57,240 nucleotides of DNA, taken from NCBI GenBank assembly GCA_009760855.2, contig WPIO01000290.1, positions 1-57,240 of the forward strand, written 5' to 3'. The notes below the pieces were generated by a model. It did no database searches. It was not told the origin of the DNA and saw only the letters and a list, made by a program, of their open reading frames with translations. Shown here in pieces: positions 20,569 to 32,210 of this stretch (the stretch's first letter is position 1; each line of letters begins with the position of its first letter). Both the position numbers and the translations under genes were made by a program. Source of the stretch: Cristatella mucedo. Its lineage: Eukaryota > Bryozoa > Phylactolaemata > Cristatellidae.

Positions 20569-22302
20569 AAGCCATTCACCCTTGAATAACTCATTTCGCT
20601 CGAGTTTGCAGCAGATTGCAGAATATCTACACACTTCAAATCTGCTCGTCAGAGCGTGCGGTAGCTGACGGCAGATTGCTGCACCTTGCTTGAGGCCATT
20701 TCCACTCGATTAGATCATTTCGCACGAGTTTGCAGCAGATCGCAGAATACCTAGAAACTTCAAATCTGCTAGTCACAGCTTGCAATACCTGGCAGCAGAG
20801 TGATGCAATTTGGTTTAAGCCATTCACACTTGAATAACTTACTTCGCACGAGTTAGCAGCAGATCGCAGATTCTCTGCACACTTTAAATCGTCTCGTCGG
20901 AGCGTGCGGCAGCTGGCAGCAGAGTGCTACACCTTGTTTTAAGCCATTCGAACTTAAATAACTCATTTCGGACGAGTTTGAGGCAGATAACTGAATATTT
21001 TCACACTTCAAATCTGCTCGTCAGTGCGTGCTGTAGCTGGCAGCCGAGTGCAGCACCTTGCTTAATTCCACTCACACTTCAATAATTCATTTCGCTCGAG
21101 TTCGCAGCAGATCGCGAAATATCTAGACACTTTAAGTAATCTCGACCCTGCGTGCAGTAGCTGGGAGCAGAGTGATTCAATTTGTTTTAAGCCATTCGCA
21201 CTTGATTAACTCCTTTTGCAAGAGTTCGCAACAGATCGCAGATTATCTACACACTTTTAATCAGCTCGTCCCAGCGAGCAGTCTCTGGCAGCACAGTGCT
21301 GCACCTAGCATTAAGCCATTCACCCTTGAATAACTCATTTTGTACGAGTTCGCAGCAGTTTGCGGAATATGTAGACACTTTTAATCCGCTCGTCGGAGCA
21401 TGCTGTACCTAGCAGCAGAGTGATGCAATTTGTTTTAAGCCATTCCCACTTGAATAACCCATTTCACACGAGTTTTCAGCAGATGGCAGAATATCTACAG
21501 ACTTTAAATCTGCTTTTCGAAGCGTGCGGTAGCTGGCAGCAGAGTGCTGCTCCTTGTTTTAGGCCATTCGCCCTCAATAACTCATTTCGCACAAGTTTGC
21601 AGCGGATCGTGGAATATCTACACTTTTCAAACCTGTTCGTGGCAGCATGCGGTAGCTTGCAGCAGAGTGCTGCACCTTGTTTTAAGCCATTCGCACTTGA
21701 AAAACTTATTTCGTTCGAGTTGGCAGCAGTTCGCGGAATATGTAAACACTTCAAATCTGCTCGTCGGAGCCTGCAGTAGCTGGCAGCAGAGTGCTGCACC
21801 GTTCTTTAAGCTATTCGCATTTCAATAATTCATTTCGCACGAGTTCGCAGCAGATTGCAGATTATCTACACACCTTTAATCTCCTCGTCACAGCGAGCAG
21901 TATCCGGCAGCTGAGTGCTGCACCTTGTTTTAGGCCATTCGCCCTCAATAACTCATTTCGAACGAGTTCCCAGTGGATTGCAGAATATCTACAAGTTTCA
22001 AGCCTCCTCGTGGCAGTATGCGGTAGCTTGCAGCAGAGTGCTACACCTTGTTTTAAGCCATTCGCACTTGAAAAACTCATTTCGTTCGAGTTGGCAGCAG
22101 TTCGCGGAATATGTAAACACTTCAAATCTGCTCGTCGGAGCCTGCAGTAGCTGGCAGCAGAGTGCTGCACCTTTCTTTAAGCTATTCGACCTTCAATAAT
22201 TCATTTCGCACAAGTTCGCAGCAGATCACGGATTATTTACACACTTATAATTTGCTCGTCGGAGCATGGGGTAGCTTGCAGAAGAGTGATGCAATTCGCT
22301 TT
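20569..22302 (+). repeat. HOR unit 16, fourteen monomers
   Basis: Contains the same m2/m3 hybrid as unit 15, then after m11 a new monomer type (start CATTTCAATAATTC, body GATTGCAGATTATC, tail CAGTATCCGGCAGCTGAG) followed by a second m10, m11 and m12. This new type recurs in unit 17 and in the later families. Confidence 0.85.
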
Positions 22303-24159
22303 AAGCCATTCACCCTTGAATAACTCATTTCGCTCGAGTTCACAGCAGATCGCAGAATATCTACACACTTCAAATCTGCTCGTCAGAGCGTGTGGTAGCT
22401 GACGGCAGATTGCTGCACCTTGCTTGAGGCCATTTCCACTCAATTAGATCATTTCGCGCGAGTTCGCAGCAGATCGCAGAATATTTTCAGACTTCAAATT
22501 TGCTTGTCGTAGCGTGCAGAAGCTGGCAGCTGAGTGCTGCACCTGGTTTTAAGTTATTCGCCCTTGAATGACTCATTTTCCACGAGTTCGCAGCAGATCG
22601 CGGAATACCTAGAAACTTCAAATCTGCTAGTCACAGCTTGCAATACCTGGCAGCAGAGTGATGCAATTTGGTTTAAGCCATTCGCACTTGAATAACTTAT
22701 TTCGAACGAGTTAGCAGCAGATCGCAGATTCTCTACACACTTTAAATCGTTTCGTCGGAGCGTCCGGCAGCTGGCAGCAGAGTGCTACACCTTGTTTTAA
22801 GCCATTCGAACTTAAAAACCTCATTTCGGACGAGTTTGACGCAGATAGCTGAATATTTTCACACTTCAAGTCAGCTCGTCCCAGCTTGCTGTAGCTGGCA
22901 GCCGAGTGCAGCACCTTGCTTTATGCCACTCACACTTCAATAATTCATTTCGCTCGAGTTCGCAGCAGATCGCGAAATATCTAGACACTTTAAGTCATCT
23001 CGTCTCGGCGTGCAGTAGCTGGGAGCAGAGTTATTCAATTTGTTTTACGCCATTCGCACTTGATTAACTCCTTTTGCAAGAGTTCGCAGCAGATCGCAGA
23101 TTATCTACACACTTTTAATCAGCTCGTCCCAGCGAGCAGTCTCTGGCAGCACAGTGCTGCACCTAGCATTAAGCCATTCACCCTTGAATAACTCATTTCG
23201 TACGAGTTCGCAGCAGTTTGCTGAATATGTAGACACATTAAATCTGCTCGTCGGAGCATGCTGCACCTAGCAGCAGTGTGATGCAATTTGTTTTAAGCCA
23301 TTCGCACTTGAATAACCCATTTCGCACGAGTTGGCAGCAGATGGCGGAATATCTACAGTCTCTAAATCTGCGTTTCGAAGCGTGCCGTAGCTGTCAGCTG
23401 AGTGCTGCTCCTTCTTTTAGGCCATTCGCCCTCAATAACTCATTTCGCACAAGTTTGCAGCGGATTGTGGAATATCTACACTTTTCAAACCTGTTCGTGG
23501 CAGCATGCGGTAGCTTGCAGCAGAGTGCTGCACCTTGTTTTAAGCCATTCGCACTTGAAAAACTTATTTCGTTCGAGTTGGCAGCAGTTCGCGGAATATG
23601 TAAACACTTCAAATCTGCTCGTCGGAGCCTGCAGTAGCTGGCAGCAGAGTGCTGCACCGTTCTTTAAGCTATTCGCATTTCAATAATTCATTTCGCACGA
23701 GTTCGCAGCAGATTGCAGATTATCTACACACCTTTAATCTCCTCGTCACAGCGAGCAGTATCCGGCAGCTGAGTGCTGCACCTTGTTTTAGGCCATTCGC
23801 CCTCAATAACTCATTTCGAACGAGTTCCCAGCGGATTGCAGAATATCTACAAGTTTCAAGCCTCCTCGTGGCAGTATGCGGTAGCTTGCAGCATAGTGCT
23901 GCACCTTGTTTTAAGCCATTCGCACTAGAAAAATTCATTTCGTTCGAGTTGGCAGCAGTTCGCGGAATATGTAAACACTTTAAATCTGCTCGTCGGAGCC
24001 TGCAGTAGCTGGCAGCAGAGTGCTGCACCTTTCTTTAAGCTATTCGCACATCAATAATTCATTTCGCACGAGTTCACAGCAGATCACGGATTATCTACAC
24101 ACTTATAATTTTACGTCGGAGCATGGGGTAGCTTGAAGAAGAGTGATGCAATTCGCTTT
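22303..24159 (+). repeat. HOR unit 17, fifteen monomers
   Basis: m1-m11, the same extra type as unit 16, then m10-m12; 1,857 bp, fifteen monomer lengths. Last unit of the 12-mer family in the clean left part. Confidence 0.85.
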
Positions 24160-26883
24160 AAGCCATTCGCATTTGAATAACTCATTTCGCACGAGTTAGC
24201 AGCAGATTGTGGAATATCTACACACTTTAAATCTGCTTGTCGGAGCGTGCAGTAGCTGGCAGCAGAGTGCCCCACCTTGTTTTAAGCCGTTCGCACTTGA
24301 ATACCTCATTTCGCACGACGTCGCATGGGATCGCGGATTATCTACACACTTAAAATCTCCGTGACACACCGTGCTGTAGCTCGCAGCAGAGTGCTGCACC
24401 TTCTTTTAGGCTATTCGCAATTGAATAACTCATTCCTTTCGAGTTCGCAGCAGTTCGCCGAACATGTAGACACTTTTAATCTGCTCGTCGGTGCTTGTGA
24501 GAGCTGACAGAAGGTTGATGCAATTTGTTTTAAGCCATTAGCACTTGAATAACTCTTTTCGCACGACTTCGCAGCAGATCGTGGAATATCTACAGACTTT
24601 CAATCAGCTTGTCGGAACGTGCAGTAGCTGGCAGCAGAGTGCTGTACCTTGTTAAAAGCCATTCACACTTGACTAACTCATTTCGTACGAGCTATCAGCT
24701 GATCGCAGAATATCCAGAAATATCAAATCTGCTCGTCCCAGCTTGCGGTAGCTGGCAGCAGAGTGCTGCACCTTGTTTTAGGCCATTCGCCCTAAATAAC
24801 TCGTTTCGCACGAGTTCGCCGCGGATTGCGGAATATTTTCACACTTCAAATCAGTTCGTCGCAGTGTGAGGTCGCTGGGTACAGAGTGCTGCACCTTGCT
24901 TTAAGCAACTTGCACTTCAACAATTCGTTTCGCACGAGTTCGCAGCAGATTGCGGAATATTTACATACTTTGAATCAGCTCGTCGGAGCATGTAGTAGCT
25001 TGCAGAAGAGTGATGCAATTTTTTTTAAATCATTCAAACTTGAATGACTCATTTCGCACCAGTTTACAGCATATTATGGTATGTCTACACACTTTAAATA
25101 TGCTTATCGGAGCGTATGGCAGCTGGCAGCTAAGTGCCGCACTATGTTTAAAGCCATTCGCTCTTGAATACCTCATTTCGCACGACTTCGCAGCAGATCG
25201 CGGATTATCTACACACTTTAAATCTCCTTGACACACCTGGCTGTAGCTGGCAACAGAGTGCTGCACCTTCTTTTAGGCTAATCGCAGTCGAAAAACTCAT
25301 TTCGTTCGAGTTCGCAGCAGTTCGCGGAATATGTAAACACTTCAAATCTGCTCGTCGGAGCCTGCAGTAGCTCGCAGCAGATTGCTGCACCTTTGTTTAA
25401 GCTATTCTCACTTCAATAATTCATTTCGCCTGAGTTCGCAGCAGATCACGGATTATCTACAGACTTATTATTTGCTCGTCGGAGCATGGGGTAGCTTGTA
25501 GAAAAGTGATGCAATTCGCTTTAAGCCATTAGCATTTGAATAACTCATTTCACAGGAGTTCGCAGCAGATTGTGGAATATCTACACACTTTAAATCTGCT
25601 TGTCGGAGCGTGGGGTAGCAGGCAGCTGAGTGCCTCACCTTGTTTTAAGCCATATGCACTTGAATACCTCCATTCGCACGACTTTGCATGGGATCGCGGA
25701 TTATCTACACGTTGTAAATCTCAGTGACATACCGTGCTGTAGCTCGCAGCAGAGTGCTTCACCTTCTTTTAGGCTATTCGCAATTGAATAACTTATTTGG
25801 TTTGAGTTCGCAGCAGTTCGCGGAATATGAACACTTTTAATCTGCTCGTCGGTGCGTGTGAGAGCTGACAGAAGGTTGATGCAATTTGTTTTAAGCAATT
25901 AGCACTTGAATAACTCTTTTCGCATGACTTCGCAGCAGATCGTGGAATATCTACCGACTTTCAATTAGCTTATCGGAACGTACAGTGGCTGGCACCTGAG
26001 TGCTGCACCTTGTTAAAAGCCATTCGCACTTGACTAACTCATTTCGTACGAGCTAGCAGCTGATCGCGGAATATCTAGAAATATCAAATGTTCTCGTCCA
26101 AGCTTGTGGTAGCTGGCAGCAGAGTGCTTCACCTTTTTTTAAGCCAATCGAACTTTAATAACTTATTTCGCACGAGTTACCTGTGGATAGCGGAATATAT
26201 TTACACTTCAAGTCAGCTCGTCCCAGCTTGCTGTAGCTGGCAGCCGAGTGCAGCACCTTGCTTTATGCCACTCACACTTCAATAATTCATTTCGCTCGAG
26301 TTCGCAGCCGATCGTAGAATATTTAGACACTTTAAGTCATCTCGTCCCAGCCTGCAGTAGCTGGGAGCAGAGTGATTCAATTCGTTTTATGCCATTCACA
26401 CTTGATTAACTCCTTTCGCAAGAGTTCGCAGCAGATTGCAGATTATCTACACACCTTTAATCTCCTCGTCACAGCGAGCAGTATCCGGCAGCTGAGTGCT
26501 GCACCTTGTTTTAGGCAATTCGCCCTTAAAAACTCATTTTGCACGAGTTCGCAGCGGATTGCGGAATATCTACACGTTTCAAACCTGCTCGTGGTAGCAT
26601 GCGGTAGCTTGCAGCAGAGTGCTGCACCTTGTTTTAGGCCATTCGCACTAGAAAAATTAATTTCGTTTGAGATGTCAGCGGTTCGCGGAATATGTAAACA
26701 CTTCAAATTTGCTCGTCGGAGCATGCAGTAGCTGGCAGCAGAGTGCTGCACCTTTCTTTAAGCTATTCGCAATTCAATAATTCATTTCGCACGAGTTTGC
26801 ATTAGATCACGGATCATTTACACACTTATAATTTGCTCGTCGGAGCATGGGGTAGCTTGCAGAAGAGTGATGCAATTCGCTTT
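24160..26883 (+). repeat. 22-monomer block of a second HOR family
   Basis: Phase continues unbroken from the 12-mer family, but most monomers carry new marks: an m1 variant with CATTCGCATTTG and GATTGTGG, GACGTCGCATGGGATCGCGG, CTGACAGAAGGTTGATGC, CATTAGCACTTGAATAACTC with GATCGTGGAATATC, and GAGCTATCAGCTGATCGC. Length between m1-type anchors is 2,724 bp (22 monomers less 4 bp). Many of these marks recur at 36798-39399, 43961-46040 and 50731-53331. Confidence 0.82.
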
Positions 26884-29483
26884 AAGCCATTCACCTTTGA
26901 ATAACTCATTTCGCTCGAGTTCGCAGCAGATCGCAGAATATCTACACACTTCAAATCTGCTCGTCAGAGCGTGCGGTAGCTGACGACAGATTGCTTTAGC
27001 TTACTTGAGGCCATTCCCACTCGAATAGATCATTTCGCACGAGTTCCCAGCAGATCGCAGAATATTTTCAGACTTTAAGTTTGCTTGTCGTAGCATGCAG
27101 AAGCTGGCGGCTGAGTGCTGCACGTGGTTTTAAGCCATTAGCACTTGAATGACTCATTTCGCACGAGTTCGCAGCAGATCGCAGAATACCTAGAAACCTC
27201 AAATCTGCTCGTCGCAGCACACAATAGCTGGCAGCAGAGTGATGCAATTTGTTTAAGCCAGTCGCACTTGAAAAACTTATTTCGCACGAGTTAGCAGCAG
27301 ATCGCAGATTCTCTACACACTTTAACTCGTCTCGTCCGAGCTTGCTGCAGCTTGCAGCAGAGTGCTGTACCATGTTTTAAGCCATTCGAACTTAAATAAC
27401 TCATTTCGGACGACTTCGCCGCAGATAGCAGAATATTTTTACACTTCAAGTCAGCTCGTCCCAGCTTGCTGTAGCTGGCAGCCGAGTGCAGCACCTTGCT
27501 GTTTGCCACTCACACTTTCATAATTCATTTCGCTCGAGTTCGCAGCCGATTGTGGAATATCTAGACACTTTAAGTCATCTCGTCCCAGCGTGTAGTTGCT
27601 GGGAGCAGAGTGATTCAATTTGTTTTAGGCCATTCGCACTTGAATAACTCATTTCACACCAGTTCGCAGCAGATGGCGGAATATCTACAGACTTTAAATC
27701 TGCTTTTCGAAGAGTGCAGTAGCAGGCAGATGAGTGCTGCGCCTTGTTTTGGGCCATTCGCCCTTAATAACTCATTTCGCACGAGTTCGCAGCTGATTGC
27801 GGAATATCTACACGTTTCAAACCTGCTCGTGGCAGCATGCGGTAGCATGCAGCAGAGTGCTGCACCTTGTTTTAAGCCATTCGCACTTGAAAAACTCATT
27901 TCGTTCGAGTTGGCAGAGGTTCGCGGAATATGTAAACAATTCAAATCTGCTCGTCGGAGCCTGCAGTAGCCGGCAGCAGAGTGCTGCAACTTTCGTAAAG
28001 CTATTAGCACTTCAATAATTCATTTTGGACGAGTTCGCAGCAGATCACGGATTATCTACACACCTATAATTTGCTCGTCGGAGCATGGGGTATCTTGCAG
28101 AAGAGTGATGCAATTCGCTTTAAGCCATTCGCATTTGAATAACTCATTTCGCACGAGTTCGCAGCAGATTGTGGAATATCTACACACTTTAAATCTGCTT
28201 GTTGGAGCGTGGGGTAGCAGGAAGCTGAGTGCCGCACCTTGTTTTAACCCATTTGCACTTGAATACCTCATTTCGCACGACTTCGCATGGGATCGCGGAT
28301 TATCTACACACATTAAATCTCCGTGTCACACGGTGCTGTAGCTTGCAGCAGACTGCTGCACCTTCTTTTAGGCTTTCCGCAATTGAATAACCCATTTCGT
28401 TTAGTTCCCAGCAGTTCGCGGAATATGTAGACACTTTTAATCTGCTCGTTGGTGCGTGTGAGAGGTGACAGAAGGTTGATGCAATTTGTTTTAAGCCATT
28501 AGCACTTGAATAACTCTTTTCGCATGACTTCGCAGCAGATCGTGGAATATCTACCAACTTTCAATCAGCTTGTTGGAACGTGCAGTAGCTGGCAGCTGAG
28601 TGCTGCACCTTGTTTTAGTCCATTTGCACTTAAATACATCAGTTCGCACGATTTCGCTGATGATCGCGGAATATTTTTACACTTCAAATCTGCTCGTCGT
28701 ACCGTGCGGTAGCTGGCAGCAGAGTGCTGCACCTTGTTAAAAGCCATTCGCACTTGACTAACTCATTTCGTACGAGCTAGCACCTGATTGCGGAATATCT
28801 AGACACATCAAATCTGCTTGTCACAGCCTGCGGTAGCTGGCAGCAGAGTGCTTCACCTTTTTTAAGCCAATCGAACTTGAATAACTCATTTCGCACGAGT
28901 TAGCTGCAGATCACGGAATATTTTCACACTTTAAATTAGCTCGTCGCAGTGTGCGGTCACTTGGTGCAAAGTGCTGCACCTTGCTTTAAGCATCTTGCAA
29001 TTTAATAATTCATTTTGTACGAGTTCACAGCAGATTGCTGAATATTTACATACTTTTAATCTGATCGTCAGAGCCTGGGGTAGCTGGCAGCAGAGTGCTG
29101 CACCTTGCTTGAGGCCATTCGCACATGAATAGATCATTTCAATCGAGTTCGCATCAGATCGGGGAATATCTACACGATTCAAACCTGCTCGTGGCAGCAT
29201 GCGGTAGCTTGCAGCAGAGTGCTGCACCTTGTTTAAAGCCATTTGCACTTGAAAAACTCATTTCGCTCGTGTTGGCAGCAGTTCGCGGAATATGTAAACA
29301 CTTCAAATCTGCTCGTCGGAGCCTGCAGTAGCTGGCAGCAGAGTGCTGCACCTTTCTTTAAGCTATTCGCATTTAAACAATTCATTTCGCACGAGTTCGC
29401 AGTAGATCACGGATTATTTACACACTTATAATTTGCTCGTCGGAGCATGGGGTAGCTTGCAGAAGAGTGATGCAATTCGCTTT
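26884..29483 (+). repeat. Long HOR copy C1, 21-mer (2,600 bp)
   Basis: Runs from one m1 anchor (CATTCACCTTTG, CTCGAG) to the next. An internal m1-type anchor at 28122 divides it into 10 and 11 monomers. It shares order and marks with C2 and C3 except near 28010-28200, where it lacks one monomer present in them. Confidence 0.85.
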
Positions 29484-32210
29484 AAGCCATTCACCTTTGA
29501 ATAACTCATTTCGCTCGAGTTCGCAGCAGATCGCAGAATATCTACACACTTCAAATCTGCTCGTCAGAGCATGCGGTAGCTGACGGCAGATTGCTTTGGC
29601 TTACTTAAGGCCATTCCCACTCGAATAGATCATTTCGCACGAGTTCCCAGCAGATCGCAGAATATTTCAGACTTTAAGTTTGCTTGTCGTAGCATGCAGA
29701 AGCTGGCGGCTAAGTGCTGCACGTGGTTTTAAGCCATTCGCACTTGAATGACTCATTTCGCACGAGTTCGCAGCAGATCGCAGAATACCTAGAAACCTCA
29801 AATCTGCTCGTCGCAGCACACAATAGCTGGCAGCAGAGTGATGCAATTTGTTTAAGCCAGTCGCACTTGAAAAACTTATTTCGCACGAGTTAGCAGCAGA
29901 TCGCAGATTCTCTACACACTTTAACTCGTCTCGTCCGAGCTTGCTGCAGCTTGCAGCAGAGTGCTGTACCATGTTTTAAGCCATTCGAACTTAAATAACT
30001 CATTTCGGACGACTTCGCCGCAGATAGCAGAATATTTTTACACTTCAAGTCAGCTCGTCCCAGCTTGCTGTAGCTGGCAGCCGAGTGCAGCACCTTGCTG
30101 TTTGCCACTCACACTTTCATAATTCATTTCGCTCGAGTTCGCAGCCGATTGTGGAATATCTAGACACTTTAAGTCATCTCGTCCCAGCGTGTAGTTGCTG
30201 GGAGCAGAGTGATTCAATTTGTTTTAGGCCATTCGCACTTGAATAACTCATTTCACACCAGTTCGCAGCAGATGGCGGAATATCTACAGACTTTAAATCT
30301 GCTTTTCGAAGAGTGCAGTAGCAGGCAGATGAGTGCTGCGCCTTGTTTTGGGCCATTCGCCCTTAATAACTCATTTCGCACGAGTTCGCAGCTGATTGCG
30401 GAATATCTACACGTTTCAAACCTGCTCGTGGCAGCATGCGGTAGCTTGCAGCAGAGTGCTGCACCTTGTTTAAAGCCATTTGCACTTGAAAAACTCATTT
30501 CGCTCGTGTTGGCAGCAGTTCGCGGAATATGTAAACACTTCAAATCTGCTCGTCGGAGCCTGCAGTAGCTGGCAGCAGAGTGCTGCACCTTTCTTTAAGC
30601 TATTCGCATTTAAACAATTCATTTCGCACGAGTTCGCAGTAGATCACGGATTATTTACACACTTATAATTTGCTCGTCGGAGCATGGGGTAGCTTGCAGA
30701 AGAGTGATGCAATTCGCTTTAAGCCATTCACCTTTGAATAACTCATTTCGCTCGAGTTCGCAGCAGATCGCAGAATATCTACACACTTCAAATCTGCTCG
30801 TCAGAGCATGCGGTAGCTGACGGCAGATTGCTTTGGCTTACTTAAGGCCATTCCCACTCGAATAGATCATTTCGCACGAGTTCCCAGCAGATTGTGGAAT
30901 ATCTACACACTTTAAATCTGCTTGTCGTAGCGTGGGGTAGCAGGAAGCTGAGTGCGGCACCTTGTTTTAACCCATTTCCACTTGAATACCTCATTTCGCA
31001 CGACTTCGCATGGGATCGCGGATTATCTACACACCTTAAATCTCCGTGTCACGGGGTGCTGTAGCTCGCAGCAGACTGCTGCACCTTCTTTTAGGCTATT
31101 CGCAATTGAATAACCCATTTCGTTTGAGTTCGCAGCAGTTCGCAGAATATGTAGACACTTTTAATCTGCTCGTCGTGTGCGTGTGAGAGGTGACAGAAGG
31201 TTGTGATGCAATTAGTTTTAAGCCATTAGCACTTGAATAACTCTTTTCGCATGAGTTCGCAGCAGATCGTGGAATATCTACCAACTTTCAATCAGCGTGT
31301 TGGAACGTGGAGTCGCTGGCAGCTGAGCGCTGCACCTTGTTTTAGTCCATTCGCACTTAAATAGATCAGTTCGCACGAGTTCGCTGATGATCGCGGAATA
31401 TTTTTACACTTCAAATCTGCTCGTCGTACCGTGCGGTAGCTGGCAGCAGAGTGCTGCACCTTGTTAAAAGCCATTCGCACTTGACTAACTCATTTCGTAC
31501 GAGCTAGCACCTGATTGCGGAATATCTAGACACATCAAATCTGCTTGTCACAGCCTGCGGTAGCTGGCAGCAGAGTGCTTCACCTTTTTTAAGCCAATCG
31601 AACTTGAATAACTCATTTCGCACGAGTTAGCTGCAGATCACGGAATATTTTCACACTTTAAATTAGCTCGTCGCAGTGTGCGGTCACTTGGTGCAAAGTG
31701 CTGCACCTTGCTTTAAGCATCTTGCACTTCAATTATTCATTTCGTACGAGTTCGTGGCAGATTGCTGAATATTTACATTCTTTTAATCTGTTTGTCAGAG
31801 CCTGGGGTAGCTGGCAGCAGAGTGCTGCACCTTGCTTGAGGCCATTCGCTCATGAATACATCATTTCAATCGAGTTCGCATCAAATCGGGGAATATCTAC
31901 ACGATTCAAACCTGCTCGTGGCAGCATGCGGTAGCTTGCAGCAGAGTGCTGCACCTTGTTTAAAGCCATTTGCACTTGAAAAACTCATTTCGCTCGTGTT
32001 GGCAGCAGTTCGCGGAATATGTAAACACTTCAAATCTGCTCGTCGGAGCCTGCAGTAGCTGGCAGCAGAGTGCTGCACCTTTCTTTAAGCTATTCGCATT
32101 TAAACAATTCATTTCGCACGAGTTCGCAGTAGATCACGGATTATTTACACACTTATAATTTGCTCGTCGGAGCATGGGGTAGCTTGCAGAAGAGTGATGC
32201 AATTCGCTTT
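29484..32210 (+). repeat. Long HOR copy C2, 22-mer (2,727 bp)
   Basis: Two halves of 10 (29484-30720) and 12 (30721-32210) monomers. Near 30888 an m2 start fuses with the GATTGTGG monomer. Nearly identical to C3 over most of its length at an offset of 2,727 bp. Confidence 0.88.
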
